A DNA stretch of 45,609 bases from Kiritimatiellia bacterium (GCA_017520845.1 JAFXEU010000003.1:1-45609); one strand, 5' to 3'; shown: positions 24,645 through 33,527, counted from the stretch's first letter. The notes: generated by a model from the sequence alone, not told the origin. A program made the numbers and translations.

Positions 24645-25567
24645 TGAAAATTATCGTTAAAGCATCTCAGAATGATTCGATATGGGATCGTTATTTGGCA
24701 CAACTTTCTGAAATGGGAGATGTTGTCCGTCTCACTTCAGTTGCGAAGTCTAGTACTGATGCCAACATTCTGATTACGACAAGACTTACAAGGGAAGAAT
24801 TGGAGCTGTTGCCCAATCTGGAAGCTGTGTTTCTGTACAAGACGGGTACGGACGGCTTGCCTATGGATGAGTTAAACCTTAGAGGAATTACGGTTGTCCC
24901 TTCTCATGCAGTTGGAGATGTTGTTGCCGAACATGCCTTGACTTTGGGGCTTTGCTTACTGCATCGTACGGTTGAATTTGACACTGATTTGAGAAATGAT
25001 ATTTGGTTCTCTGATGGAAAGGATTATTTCTGGACTGGTCTTTGTGGAAGTAGGGCTGGAATTGTCGGGTTCGGTAGCATAGGTGGCGCCTTACATAAGA
25101 AACTCTTCGCATTAGGTGCACAAGTAAAAATCTTGAATCGTTCTGGAATTTATTCGAATGGAGTTGATGGCGTTAAGAGCTTGGCGGCGCTGTTGGAATG
25201 GTGTAATATTCTTTTCCTCTGTTTGCCTCTAACTCCGATGACGGAGGGCATTATAGGTGAAGAAGAATTAGAAAAACTCAAGGGGAAGTTTCTGGTAAAT
25301 GTAGCTAGGGGTGGGTTGGTGGACCAGAAGGCACTTTACGAAGCATTGAGAAGTCGCTCGCTCCGTGGTTATGCGAGCGATGTTTGGTATCACTCGCCAT
25401 GCAAGACCGATCGGCTAAAAAAGACGTCTGCGTGGGATTATGATTTTAGAAGTTTGAGGAATGTTGTAGTGTCCCCTCATAATGCGACTCATGTTGACGG
25501 AGCACACGAAATGTACATAAAGGATGCTATTATGAACATGAGGAGATGGTTAAAGAGTAAGGGATAA
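24641..25567 (+). CDS. D-2-hydroxyacid dehydrogenase family protein
   Basis: A 308-residue NAD-dependent dehydrogenase of the D-isomer family. The Rossmann loop GFGSIG is at residues 143-148. The catalytic Arg is in VARGGLVD (R223) and the catalytic His in SPHNATH (H280). The segment that normally reads DVFxxEP with the catalytic Glu is DVWYHSP here, so the acid is apparently replaced. This suggests altered chemistry. The start overlaps the guanylate-kinase-like gene (ATGA). It is the last gene of the coupled operon. Confidence 0.88.
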   Translation: MMKIIVKASQNDSIWDRYLAQLSEMGDVVRLTSVAKSSTDANILITTRLTREELELLPNLEAVFLYKTGTDGLPMDELNLRGITVVPSHAVGDVVAEHALTLGLCLLHRTVEFDTDLRNDIWFSDGKDYFWTGLCGSRAGIVGFGSIGGALHKKLFALGAQVKILNRSGIYSNGVDGVKSLAALLEWCNILFLCLPLTPMTEGIIGEEELEKLKGKFLVNVARGGLVDQKALYEALRSRSLRGYASDVWYHSPCKTDRLKKTSAWDYDFRSLRNVVVSPHNATHVDGAHEMYIKDAIMNMRRWLKSKG

Positions 25568-25599
25568 TTGTCGGCGCGTAACAGAGAGGTGGCGTAGGA

Positions 25600-27273
25600 A
25601 TGAAGGGCGTATTAATAGTTGACGACAAGGCTACGGTGCTGGCACGGACGCTACGGCGTTCTGCATTGGTGCGGAGTTGCTATGACCTAGATGCGCTGGA
25701 GCTGAAGTGGAGCGCGGGGATTGCGGATGAGTTGGGTGAGGCGCTGGAGCAGCGGAGAGCCGAGGGGTGGGAATATGCTTTTGCCCTGCTGGGATTGCGG
25801 TTTGGAGAGCCGGAGGGATATGATCTTTCGGGGTACCATCTAATATCTGTGCTGAAGCGGTTTTATCCAAGGTTGCCGATCATCGTCTATTCGCGGCATG
25901 ATGACATGGGACATCTTGCACGGGCGTTTCGCTATGGCGCTTCCTGGTTTGTCCGCAAGAACGAGATAGAGAACCTTCCTCAGGTCATAGCATCGCTCAA
26001 GAAGCGTCGCTCTTGGGTCGATGAGTGGAAGACCATCTGCGCGGCTGGGGCAGTGGAGTTCAAGTTCGATGAATGTAGCCAGAAGGAGGCGTTCATCGCG
26101 TCGTTTGATGATGCGCGTCGATATCTGACATACAAGTGCCTTGAACGTTTGCCTGGTAAGACCATTAGAATTCGTCCGATGGGTGGTGGTTTCAGCACTT
26201 CCGCTACATTCAAGGCGGTGAAGGAATCTGGCGGAGTTGTTCTCCAAGTGCCGCTCATCGTGAAGATAGACAATCGTTCGCGCATGACGATGGAGTATGA
26301 GCGTTATTCTCGCTTCATTCGCCCTTACATCCCGAATGACGCCGGGCGCGTTGAATCCGCCGAGCGCGTAATCGACGAGGGGCATGCGGCGATTGTTTAC
26401 ACGTTTGCCGGCACGCAAAACGGCAAGCGGCATCTGACGGACATGAAGTCCATGATGATAGAGGATTTCATCAGTGCGCGCCGATGCGATTTCCGCAAGT
26501 ATCGAACATCGCTTGATCAGCTCTTCGATGAGATTCTGCCGCGCATCCACAGGGTATCGCCGAATATTGAGACGGATGGCATGCCAGGTGGATCGTCCTA
26601 TCCAAATCCTGATTTCTGGGAACTCCCTCCTGATGATATGCTTGGGAATTGGCTCAATCGAATTCGGATTAATTCAGAAGACGAGTTTTATGATCCTGAA
26701 GTTGCTGAGGCTGTTGCCGATTTGAGGGAAATGGTTGCGAGCGATGGCGCGCGCAAGAGATTCAAATGCCCAATCGGAATCATTCACGGGGATCTCAATC
26801 TCGCCAATGTAATGGTGGAAACATACAAGGATGCAAAGCGGCGGAACAACATTGCTGATGCTTGGCTAATCGACTTTGGCCTGACGCGGCGCGACTATGT
26901 TGCCCACGATTTCAGCGTGTTATTTACATCAGCACTTTCGCTGTGGTTTCGCAAGGAAGGGTTGTCGCGCCCTCACCTTGACAGGCTGATGAAAAATTAC
27001 GACCGAATTATGGAAGAATCGCTGACTGGACGGTGCTTACGCCTTGACGCAGATGTTCGCAATGATTCACGCATAATGTTCGTTGTCCAGATTCTTCGCC
27101 GCGTCCGCAAAGCGGCGATAGCAACGGGACTCTCGCCAGACATGTATCTTCTATCGGTGGCGATGGGGTTGTTAGTCTGCCATCGCATTCAGCTTCAGTA
27201 TGAGCAAAACGAAGAAGGCGCCAGAGGGATGCTTCGTGGAGCAAAATTGGCACTTGGACTTCTAAAAAGATAA
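25600..27273 (+). CDS. Degenerate receiver domain fused to an APH-like phosphotransferase
   Basis: A 557-residue protein in two parts. Residues 1-135 follow the receiver fold (VLIVDDKA with D8 and D9, IIVYSRHDD with S98, FVRK with K120), but the phosphoacceptor position in ALLGLRFGEPEG is Gly65, not Asp. Residues 190-470 look like an aminoglycoside-phosphotransferase/choline-kinase-type domain, with catalytic HGDLNLAN (H396-N403) and metal-binding IDFGLTRRD (D425). It probably phosphorylates a protein or small molecule and is not controlled by normal receiver phosphorylation. Codon use is more like the flanking core DNA than the preceding operon. It is 13 bases upstream of the next gene. Confidence 0.8.
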   Translation: MKGVLIVDDKATVLARTLRRSALVRSCYDLDALELKWSAGIADELGEALEQRRAEGWEYAFALLGLRFGEPEGYDLSGYHLISVLKRFYPRLPIIVYSRHDDMGHLARAFRYGASWFVRKNEIENLPQVIASLKKRRSWVDEWKTICAAGAVEFKFDECSQKEAFIASFDDARRYLTYKCLERLPGKTIRIRPMGGGFSTSATFKAVKESGGVVLQVPLIVKIDNRSRMTMEYERYSRFIRPYIPNDAGRVESAERVIDEGHAAIVYTFAGTQNGKRHLTDMKSMMIEDFISARRCDFRKYRTSLDQLFDEILPRIHRVSPNIETDGMPGGSSYPNPDFWELPPDDMLGNWLNRIRINSEDEFYDPEVAEAVADLREMVASDGARKRFKCPIGIIHGDLNLANVMVETYKDAKRRNNIADAWLIDFGLTRRDYVAHDFSVLFTSALSLWFRKEGLSRPHLDRLMKNYDRIMEESLTGRCLRLDADVRNDSRIMFVVQILRRVRKAAIATGLSPDMYLLSVAMGLLVCHRIQLQYEQNEEGARGMLRGAKLALGLLKR

Positions 27274-27286
27274 GAGGGTTTAGAGT

Positions 27287-29749
27287 ATGAAGCATGTAAA
27301 ACAGTTCAATTATAAGGTCAGAACGCTACAGTTTCAGGAGATTGTCGATAGCATCCCTGACGAGTTGGTGGCGTTTTTCGAACGGTTCGAATCGTCGCGC
27401 AATCAGTTGACCTTGACGCAGGAAGTGGATGTTCTCAATGCTGTCGCGCGTGAAGAATATCTGAGATGCGCCGGAGATCCGGCGAAGTCGGGCGGACGGT
27501 CGCCCGCGCTTATGCGCTGGTATGAGGTTTTCCGCGACATTTACATTTTAAACCGCGCCAAGCACCGTGACGATGGCGATGTGAAGAAAAATCCGAATGG
27601 CTTTACCACGTTCGCCCGGGCGTTCGAACCGCTCGCTTTCCTGCCGGATTTCTGGTTCGCCGCGGAGCGGAACATATCGTCGCCGGACATCCGCGAGCGG
27701 GTTCACGGACTCAGGTTGGCGTTCGAAAGGTTTTTGTACGAGCGCGCGGGCGGCGGTGTCTGGGGTGCTGTGGACTGGGAGATGAACCGTTTTCTGCAGC
27801 GGCGGATTTATGAAACGCTCAAATCCGACGAAGAGGGGGCGCTTCGCCGTATCGCCGCGCTGGTGCTGACCGCCCGCGCCGTCGCCGCCGGCGAGATGGG
27901 GCTTTATGTGGAAGAGCGCGATGACGTGACTCTGCCGCTTTCCGGTTTTTCAAACATCCACAACGATCCGAAGAGACTCAACCCGCTTCTGAAGTACTAC
28001 CACTACGACCGCTTTACGCAACTTTCTTTCGCGCGTGAACACGAGTTTGCGATGGATCCGAACATATCGGGGACTCACATGCGTTTTGAGCGGCAGTGGG
28101 TGGCGATGGCGGTACTTTCGGATGTCATTCTCAAGGAATCCGACGCCCACTCGACGAACGCCGCGGCGACGCGTGTCATGCTGGAGTCTGTTTCGCAGTG
28201 CATGCTGAAGATAAGGAACAAGTTCAGAGGGCAGTCGGCGCACAGGAAAATCCGAAACGCGGCGGACGCGATATATGATTGGACGGTCAACAGACCGGAC
28301 GAATTTTCAAATATCACCGAAAAGGAACTTCTTAAGACGATAGGAGTCCGGGAGCGCCCGGTGAGCAGCGGATTCTATCTCGAGAAGTGCTCCTTTGCGG
28401 ATGCGGCGGCGTTCTGGCACTCGGTTATGCCCGTATTCAGGGAACTTGTCGATTCCTGCGATACCAATCGTGACCGTGTGGTTGCGAAATATACCGAAGA
28501 ACAGCGGCGCGAAGCTTTCAAAGACGCGCGCTCTACGGTTCAGTTCGTCCGCGATGCGATAGACAAAGGCAATCTCCACGAGCTTCCGGGGGCGGTCGGT
28601 AGATCCAAGGTGCGCGATGCGCTGATGACGCTGATGCTGGAAGGGGGCGTGTCGCTTCAGTATGCCGTTATGGACCGGGTCTTGACCGGCGACGGGGGAA
28701 AGGGCGTTTCCCGTGTTTCCGTCTGGAGCGAGGAGCGCCGTGTCGCCCGTCAGCTGCCCGCGCAGATGCCGTTTGATGAAAACGAGACGCAGCAGTTTCG
28801 CAGTTGGATCGCGCGCTATCTCTCCGATCTGTCCGCACAATGCGCCGCTTCGAAGAACGCCGCGCTTGAATGTAAAAGGGCGAAATGGATTCGCTCCTGG
28901 AAGCTCAAAAACGGTTCCGCGCAGGTTCCGAAGCGCAATCTCTTTCCGTCCGTCACTCCGATATCGTATAAGAACGTCGATTTCAAGGAGGTGTGCGCTT
29001 CTGCGGACCGGCTGTGGGATTTCTATTTTACCGAAGACGGCGTGTGTCTTGACCGCTGGATCGTTTCGATCGACAAGGTGTTGGCGATTCTCGACGATAT
29101 GCGGGAAAAACGTTACGCCAAATATGTTTTCGACACGAAATTTACATGGACGTGCACGCCTGAAATGCGCAACAGCCTGCGCGCCCGGCTTGAAGCGGAA
29201 AAACGCGATTTGATTGATCGTGAACTTTGGCCGGACAGAATCGAAGACCTTAAGGCGAAACTTGCGGCCGCGCCTTCATGCACGATCGACAATATGCTTT
29301 CGGGAGAGTCGCGCATACTCGTTATGATTGCCGTTTTCTCGCGGCTGATGGTACATACCGCCGTGGCGCACGCTTCGCTTTGGGAGCGGCGTTCTGACCT
29401 TTTCGCATTCTTTACCCATATCCTCATCGCGTCGAATCGCGATTTCGAGCTTCCTTTCCCGTGGCACCTGGATATCATGTCGGGGAGTTATCTCCGCACC
29501 GGGCGCACCCACGCGAGACAGGCGAATGTGGTGGACGCTATTGTGGACGGCGATTTTCACGACGAATCCGAAAGGTCGGTATTCATCGTCTTTGTCGCTC
29601 ACTATCTCGCCATGCAGAAGGATGCTAAGCGGGTTGTCGACGCGATTCTCGCGTCTCCGCGGATGACGGCCTATTTTGCGGATAATGATCCGGAACTTGC
29701 CGTCAGACGCGTCAGATTCCTTAAAAACCACTTTGGCGGAATTTCATGA
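27287..29749 (+). CDS. Large helical protein of unknown family
   Basis: I do not recognise this 820-residue protein. It is predicted to be mostly helical and soluble, with no signal peptide, no P-loop and no obvious catalytic motif. It follows the receiver-kinase gene by 13 bases and so is likely its partner, as substrate, regulator or effector. Base composition is high in G and C, like the core genes. Its stop overlaps an ATG (ATGA at 29746-29749). Confidence 0.8.
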   Translation: MKHVKQFNYKVRTLQFQEIVDSIPDELVAFFERFESSRNQLTLTQEVDVLNAVAREEYLRCAGDPAKSGGRSPALMRWYEVFRDIYILNRAKHRDDGDVKKNPNGFTTFARAFEPLAFLPDFWFAAERNISSPDIRERVHGLRLAFERFLYERAGGGVWGAVDWEMNRFLQRRIYETLKSDEEGALRRIAALVLTARAVAAGEMGLYVEERDDVTLPLSGFSNIHNDPKRLNPLLKYYHYDRFTQLSFAREHEFAMDPNISGTHMRFERQWVAMAVLSDVILKESDAHSTNAAATRVMLESVSQCMLKIRNKFRGQSAHRKIRNAADAIYDWTVNRPDEFSNITEKELLKTIGVRERPVSSGFYLEKCSFADAAAFWHSVMPVFRELVDSCDTNRDRVVAKYTEEQRREAFKDARSTVQFVRDAIDKGNLHELPGAVGRSKVRDALMTLMLEGGVSLQYAVMDRVLTGDGGKGVSRVSVWSEERRVARQLPAQMPFDENETQQFRSWIARYLSDLSAQCAASKNAALECKRAKWIRSWKLKNGSAQVPKRNLFPSVTPISYKNVDFKEVCASADRLWDFYFTEDGVCLDRWIVSIDKVLAILDDMREKRYAKYVFDTKFTWTCTPEMRNSLRARLEAEKRDLIDRELWPDRIEDLKAKLAAAPSCTIDNMLSGESRILVMIAVFSRLMVHTAVAHASLWERRSDLFAFFTHILIASNRDFELPFPWHLDIMSGSYLRTGRTHARQANVVDAIVDGDFHDESERSVFIVFVAHYLAMQKDAKRVVDAILASPRMTAYFADNDPELAVRRVRFLKNHFGGIS

Positions 29750-29973
29750 AAAGCGGCAGAACGACAGTTTCAACAACACCTTTGGAATGGCGCTCGCGCG
29801 TTCGCGCCGTAGCGGGGGCGCAGCCGCTCGAGTTTCATGAAAGTGACGCCGGGCAATGGCTGCTCTTTCTGCGCGGAGAACTCGCTAATCGTCATAATCC
29901 GCACCCCAATCGTCATCCTCATCTCCGTTATCTTCATCCTGAGTTTCGTCTTGAGTCGAAAAGTCATCGATGA
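29746..29973 (+). CDS. Short coupled ORF of doubtful status
   Basis: A 75-residue ORF whose ATG overlaps the preceding stop by four bases. The first 47 residues (including PLEFHESDAGQWLLFLRGEL) look protein-like. The rest is rich in His, Pro and Arg and lies antisense to the acidic tail of the convergent gene. It may be the stump of a truncated gene. Confidence 0.25.
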   Translation: MKSGRTTVSTTPLEWRSRVRAVAGAQPLEFHESDAGQWLLFLRGELANRHNPHPNRHPHLRYLHPEFRLESKSHR

Positions 29974-30376
29974 AATCGAAGATTTTATTGTTCAGGTGCG
30001 TGTCATGAGTTTCGTACGACTCTTTTTCAAACAGGTTTTCAGGCAGTTTTTCGATGTGATATACGGGGATTGTATGGTATTTGACCGATGTTTTTGAACA
30101 TCGCATAAGAACCGCCGAGTGCCGTTTGCAGATGCAGTCGCAGTTTTCCTTGTCGTCGGTCGAAACGGTGTACCAGTGGCCCCAGTCGTAGCGGAGGTAA
30201 ATGTGTGTCGCATCAATCCAGAATATGGCGGCCTTGCCTTTGTACGGTTCTTCGCCGGCTTCCATCATGACGCCGTATTCGCCCCGCGATGTGCTGTTCG
30301 TCAAGAGGTTGGCGGATGAGAGTGAAACTTTCTTTTCGCTCCAGCCGTCAAATTGAGGCTCCCACATTGTATTCAT
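29885..30376 (-). CDS. Small acidic protein of unknown function
   Basis: A 163-residue protein on the minus strand. The body has aromatic, strand-like stretches (AAIFWIDATHIYLRYDWGHWY) and a CDCIC pair of cysteines. The last 25 residues are nearly all Asp and Glu with some Trp and Gly. The ATG at 30376 has a GGAGG site eight bases upstream and overlaps the end of the protease gene by 29 bases, so translation is coupled. An earlier ATG at 30403 is less likely. An adaptor or inhibitor of the AAA protease is plausible. Confidence 0.7.
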   Translation of the reverse strand: MNTMWEPQFDGWSEKKVSLSSANLLTNSTSRGEYGVMMEAGEEPYKGKAAIFWIDATHIYLRYDWGHWYTVSTDDKENCDCICKRHSAVLMRCSKTSVKYHTIPVYHIEKLPENLFEKESYETHDTHLNNKIFDFIDDFSTQDETQDEDNGDEDDDWGADYDD

Positions 30377-33326
30377 CGTTTCGCCCTCCGTTGTCTTTTT
30401 CAAGTTGAATTGTTTTGCGTTGAACTATCGCTACGATATCTTCTTTAAAGAGCGTTTCATTGCGAACAAGTTCTTCGGCCACCGATTTGAGCGTCGCCTT
30501 GTGTTTCGTCAGAAGCGAGTTGACGATTGCTCTCCGTTCGGCGAGAATTTTGTTGACTTCGCGCCGGATATGCTCCCATTCGAGTTTTTCGTCGTTCATC
30601 CGCGGGGGAACGGCAAGATCTCCGTTTTCCTGAAATCCGCCGTATATGATTCTTTTGGCGTATTTCGTCGCCGCCGCGAAATCGCTGCCGCTGCCTTCAA
30701 AAACGGTGCCGAGAATCCGCTCGGCGGCGTTCCCCGCAAGCGCGATGTCGATGTTGTTGTTGAGTTTCTCGAGAGACATTCCTATATTCCCGTTGTTGAG
30801 TTGTTCGACAAATCCAAGATTGTCGGAATTTCCCTTGATGGTGACCTGAAAGAGGTCGTGATTCAGAAGAATCGCGACGAGAGCGTGACCTGCTTCGTGG
30901 ATCGCGACATGGCGCTTTTCATCGTCTGTGAGGTTTGGACGCTGTGTTTCGTCGCCGGCGAATTCCGTGTTGCGCGCCTGTACGAACATTCGGCGCGTTG
31001 GGGCGGCATCTCCGGCGATCTCAAACATTTCTCTCAGAACGCTCAGAATATTGGCGGGCGCCCATTTGTCCGTCGCCTGGACGATGAGTCGCTTCAGCGG
31101 CTCCGGCAGAGTGCGACTCGCTTTTCTGCAGAAGATGTCGATGAGTTTAGTCCGGTCTTCGGCTTTCCTCAAAACGTCGACTTTAATGCGCGTATGAAGG
31201 CGCCCCGGGCGTGTCAGTGCGGGGTCGAGCATATCGGGACGGTTCGTGGCTCCGATCACGAGAACCTTGCTTTCCTCGAATCCGTCCAAAAGAGTCAGAA
31301 GCGTGTTGATGACAGGGGCCTGTGACGAACTGGATTGTTCGCGCGAGCCTATTGCGTCACATTCGTCTATAAAGATTATCGATTCGGTTCTCTCCGCGGT
31401 CGCGAAAAGGTTTTGTATCCATCCTACGGCGCGGTTGTCGTTTAAAGATGTCGTGAAATTCGCGGCGTTTACGCAGATGAAGCTTTTATTGAGCGAATGT
31501 GCTATCGCTTTGGCAAAGGCCGTTTTCCCGGTTCCGGGAGGACCGTAAAGCAGAATGTGGTCGGGCTTGAAGCCCTTCGGTTTTGTATTGCGGGAATGGG
31601 ATAGGAATTTCTCCACGCGTCTACGGGCCGATTCCATGCCGACAAGATCTTCATAACTGAAGTTCGGAGGACATACGCTGAACCAGTCAGCCTCTTCAAT
31701 AGAGGGCATCACTTTATGCCGGAGATTGACGATGCGGATTGTCGCCCTGTTGTCCGTTATGGATACGTTGATGTCGTATTCAAGCTGTTTGGCCTGCTTG
31801 ATTCTTGTCAGCGTGCGGTTTTCGAGTCTGGAGAGCGCGTCATCCGTTCCGGAAAGGGGTGGCGTGTCGATGTCGGGAAGTTCGCCGATTTCAATCGTGA
31901 TATTCGAGTTTCCATTCGAGATCAAATCCGCAGAATCAAGCATTTCTTTTTCGAGGCGGGCGATGATGGTGTTTTCGACGGTCTGGAAAATTCCGTGCGC
32001 GGAATCGAGATTGTGCAGGGTTTCAATGAAAAATCCGATCAGCTTTGCGCGATCGACATCGACCTCTGCTTCGAAAATGGATTTGAGTTTGCTGATGGTG
32101 TGATCGACCGCATCGCCGATAATCGCGTACATTGAGCGGACGGAATGTCTCTTGAATAAAACGGGGACATCAACCTTGTGAAGTATTTCGGCGAGAATGT
32201 CGGCTTTCTCAGGCATTGCGGTTTTGAGCGCGGCGGTTAAGCCTTCGACAAGCTTTTCTCTCGGTATCATGCCGCCGTTGCGGGAGCAGAGTTGCGCGAA
32301 TTTTCCTGATTCGATGTATGACGTCCCTTGATTTGTCGTCAGTATTACGATATTCCCGGCGAAGGATACCTCTTTAGCCGTGTATTCATCGGTAAGCTTC
32401 CCGGCGGTCAGCATATTTGCAATCGGCACAAGCGCCCGGGGATGAGCCTTGTCGATGTTTTCGATGATAATGACGCCGTGGGGATCGCGAGCCGCGAGTC
32501 GGGTGAGCAGACCTTCCTTGCCGCCGTCTTTCCAGCAGAGATCCCGTCCGCATATTTCCGTGATGAGCGATTCGACCGAGAAACGGCTCATATCGAGAAC
32601 ATTTGCGCTCTTGCAACCGAAAGAGTGCGCCCAAGCCTCCTGAAATTTTTTCGCCGCCAACGATTTCCCGGTTCCCATTCCTCCGATGAATGCGAATGAG
32701 ATGGGGCGGAATCCGCGCTCGGACGGAGGGGTGATTATCGCCGTCGCGATATGTGCGATGATTGTTTCGATCGGCTCATCCTGTCCGTGGCATGTTTTTG
32801 TGAGGTCTGTTTTGATCTGCCGGAGCGCATTTATCCTGTCTATGCGGGCATGGGCGCAGGCTTTTTGAAAGTCAGCATCTGCGATTTCCTGAGCCCGTGA
32901 TATCACTGAATCATCATAGTCGGAATATTTCGGCATTATCGCATTGAGCTGCAAGAGTTCAAGAACGGGACCGCGCGGCTTGATAAGCATCGCCGCGGCG
33001 AGATGAGGCAATCCAAGTTCTATGAGGGGGCCAAGGCAGTCGCCTACCTCGTCCATCCGTCCGCCATGTAGCGATAAAATGCGGTTGACTTGAGAAGAGA
33101 GACGAACTTCCCCTGTCTTATCACCGGCCTGGAATGAAAGGTTTTCGGGGCGAATGAGATGATTTACACCGAGAATCTTACGGAATGTCTCTTCGTCCGT
33201 ATCGAGAAACGCGGCGAGAAGGTGTTTCAAGAGGAGGGTTTTGTCGCCCGTTTCGGCCGCATAGCGCGTAGCGAGATTGATGACATTCGTATATGCTTCA
33301 GAATAAAAAGGTTGTTTTTGACTCAT
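30348..33326 (-). CDS. Soluble ClpN / ClpB-type AAA / FtsH-type AAA / M41 protease fusion
   Basis: A 992-residue protein with an unusual domain order. Residues 8-45 resemble a Clp N-domain repeat. Residues 175-400 form a ClpA/B second-type AAA domain, with Walker A GGMGTGKS (215-222) but a Walker B that reads IIENIDKAHP instead of LLDEIEKAHP. Residues 560-740 are an FtsH-type AAA domain with intact Walker A GPPGTGKT (595-602), Walker B FIDE and TNRPDMLDPALTRPGR. Residues 800-970 are an M41 protease with HEAGH (810-814) and third ligand Asp882 in GSGSDF. There are no membrane segments, unlike FtsH. The ATG at 33326 follows AAGGAGAAATTC. It is likely an ATP-dependent cytosolic protease. Confidence 0.9.
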   Translation of the reverse strand: MSQKQPFYSEAYTNVINLATRYAAETGDKTLLLKHLLAAFLDTDEETFRKILGVNHLIRPENLSFQAGDKTGEVRLSSQVNRILSLHGGRMDEVGDCLGPLIELGLPHLAAAMLIKPRGPVLELLQLNAIMPKYSDYDDSVISRAQEIADADFQKACAHARIDRINALRQIKTDLTKTCHGQDEPIETIIAHIATAIITPPSERGFRPISFAFIGGMGTGKSLAAKKFQEAWAHSFGCKSANVLDMSRFSVESLITEICGRDLCWKDGGKEGLLTRLAARDPHGVIIIENIDKAHPRALVPIANMLTAGKLTDEYTAKEVSFAGNIVILTTNQGTSYIESGKFAQLCSRNGGMIPREKLVEGLTAALKTAMPEKADILAEILHKVDVPVLFKRHSVRSMYAIIGDAVDHTISKLKSIFEAEVDVDRAKLIGFFIETLHNLDSAHGIFQTVENTIIARLEKEMLDSADLISNGNSNITIEIGELPDIDTPPLSGTDDALSRLENRTLTRIKQAKQLEYDINVSITDNRATIRIVNLRHKVMPSIEEADWFSVCPPNFSYEDLVGMESARRRVEKFLSHSRNTKPKGFKPDHILLYGPPGTGKTAFAKAIAHSLNKSFICVNAANFTTSLNDNRAVGWIQNLFATAERTESIIFIDECDAIGSREQSSSSQAPVINTLLTLLDGFEESKVLVIGATNRPDMLDPALTRPGRLHTRIKVDVLRKAEDRTKLIDIFCRKASRTLPEPLKRLIVQATDKWAPANILSVLREMFEIAGDAAPTRRMFVQARNTEFAGDETQRPNLTDDEKRHVAIHEAGHALVAILLNHDLFQVTIKGNSDNLGFVEQLNNGNIGMSLEKLNNNIDIALAGNAAERILGTVFEGSGSDFAAATKYAKRIIYGGFQENGDLAVPPRMNDEKLEWEHIRREVNKILAERRAIVNSLLTKHKATLKSVAEELVRNETLFKEDIVAIVQRKTIQLEKDNGGRNDEYNVGASI

Positions 33327-33465
33327 GAATTTCTCCTTTCTTGACAAAGTGCATCGTATTTTCGCATGTGCTGTAAATAAAAACAATGGGGATGGAATCT
33401 GCACACTTATGCATGTGAAGAATGTCGGCAGGTGCTCTTGTCGGGTGCGTTGAAGTGCAGGCGCG

Positions 33466-33478
33466 GTTACATTGTAAC
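33466..33478. promoter_or_regulatory. Palindrome over the -35 box, candidate operator
   Basis: GTTACATTGTAAC is a perfect 6+1+6 inverted repeat that covers the -35 element (TTGTAA, 33472-33477) of the phosphoesterase promoter. A dimeric repressor bound here would block transcription. Confidence 0.45.
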
Positions 33479-33500
33479 GTGTTCTCGGGTGTTATATAAT
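33472..33500 (+). promoter_or_regulatory. Promoter for the metallophosphoesterase gene
   Basis: TTGTAA at 33472-33477, a 17-base spacer and TATAAT at 33495-33500. Transcription should start near 33507, about 20 bases before the chosen ATG at 33528, which has GAAGG upstream. Confidence 0.65.
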
Positions 33501-33527
33501 ATTGTGGTTATGAATAATGAAGGTTCA

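Noticed and set aside
29837..30097. Plus-strand ORF of 86 codons with a hydrophobic stretch
   Set aside because: Most of it is antisense to the acidic tail of the convergent gene, and the hydrophobic run is the complement of Asp/Glu codons. No ribosome site.
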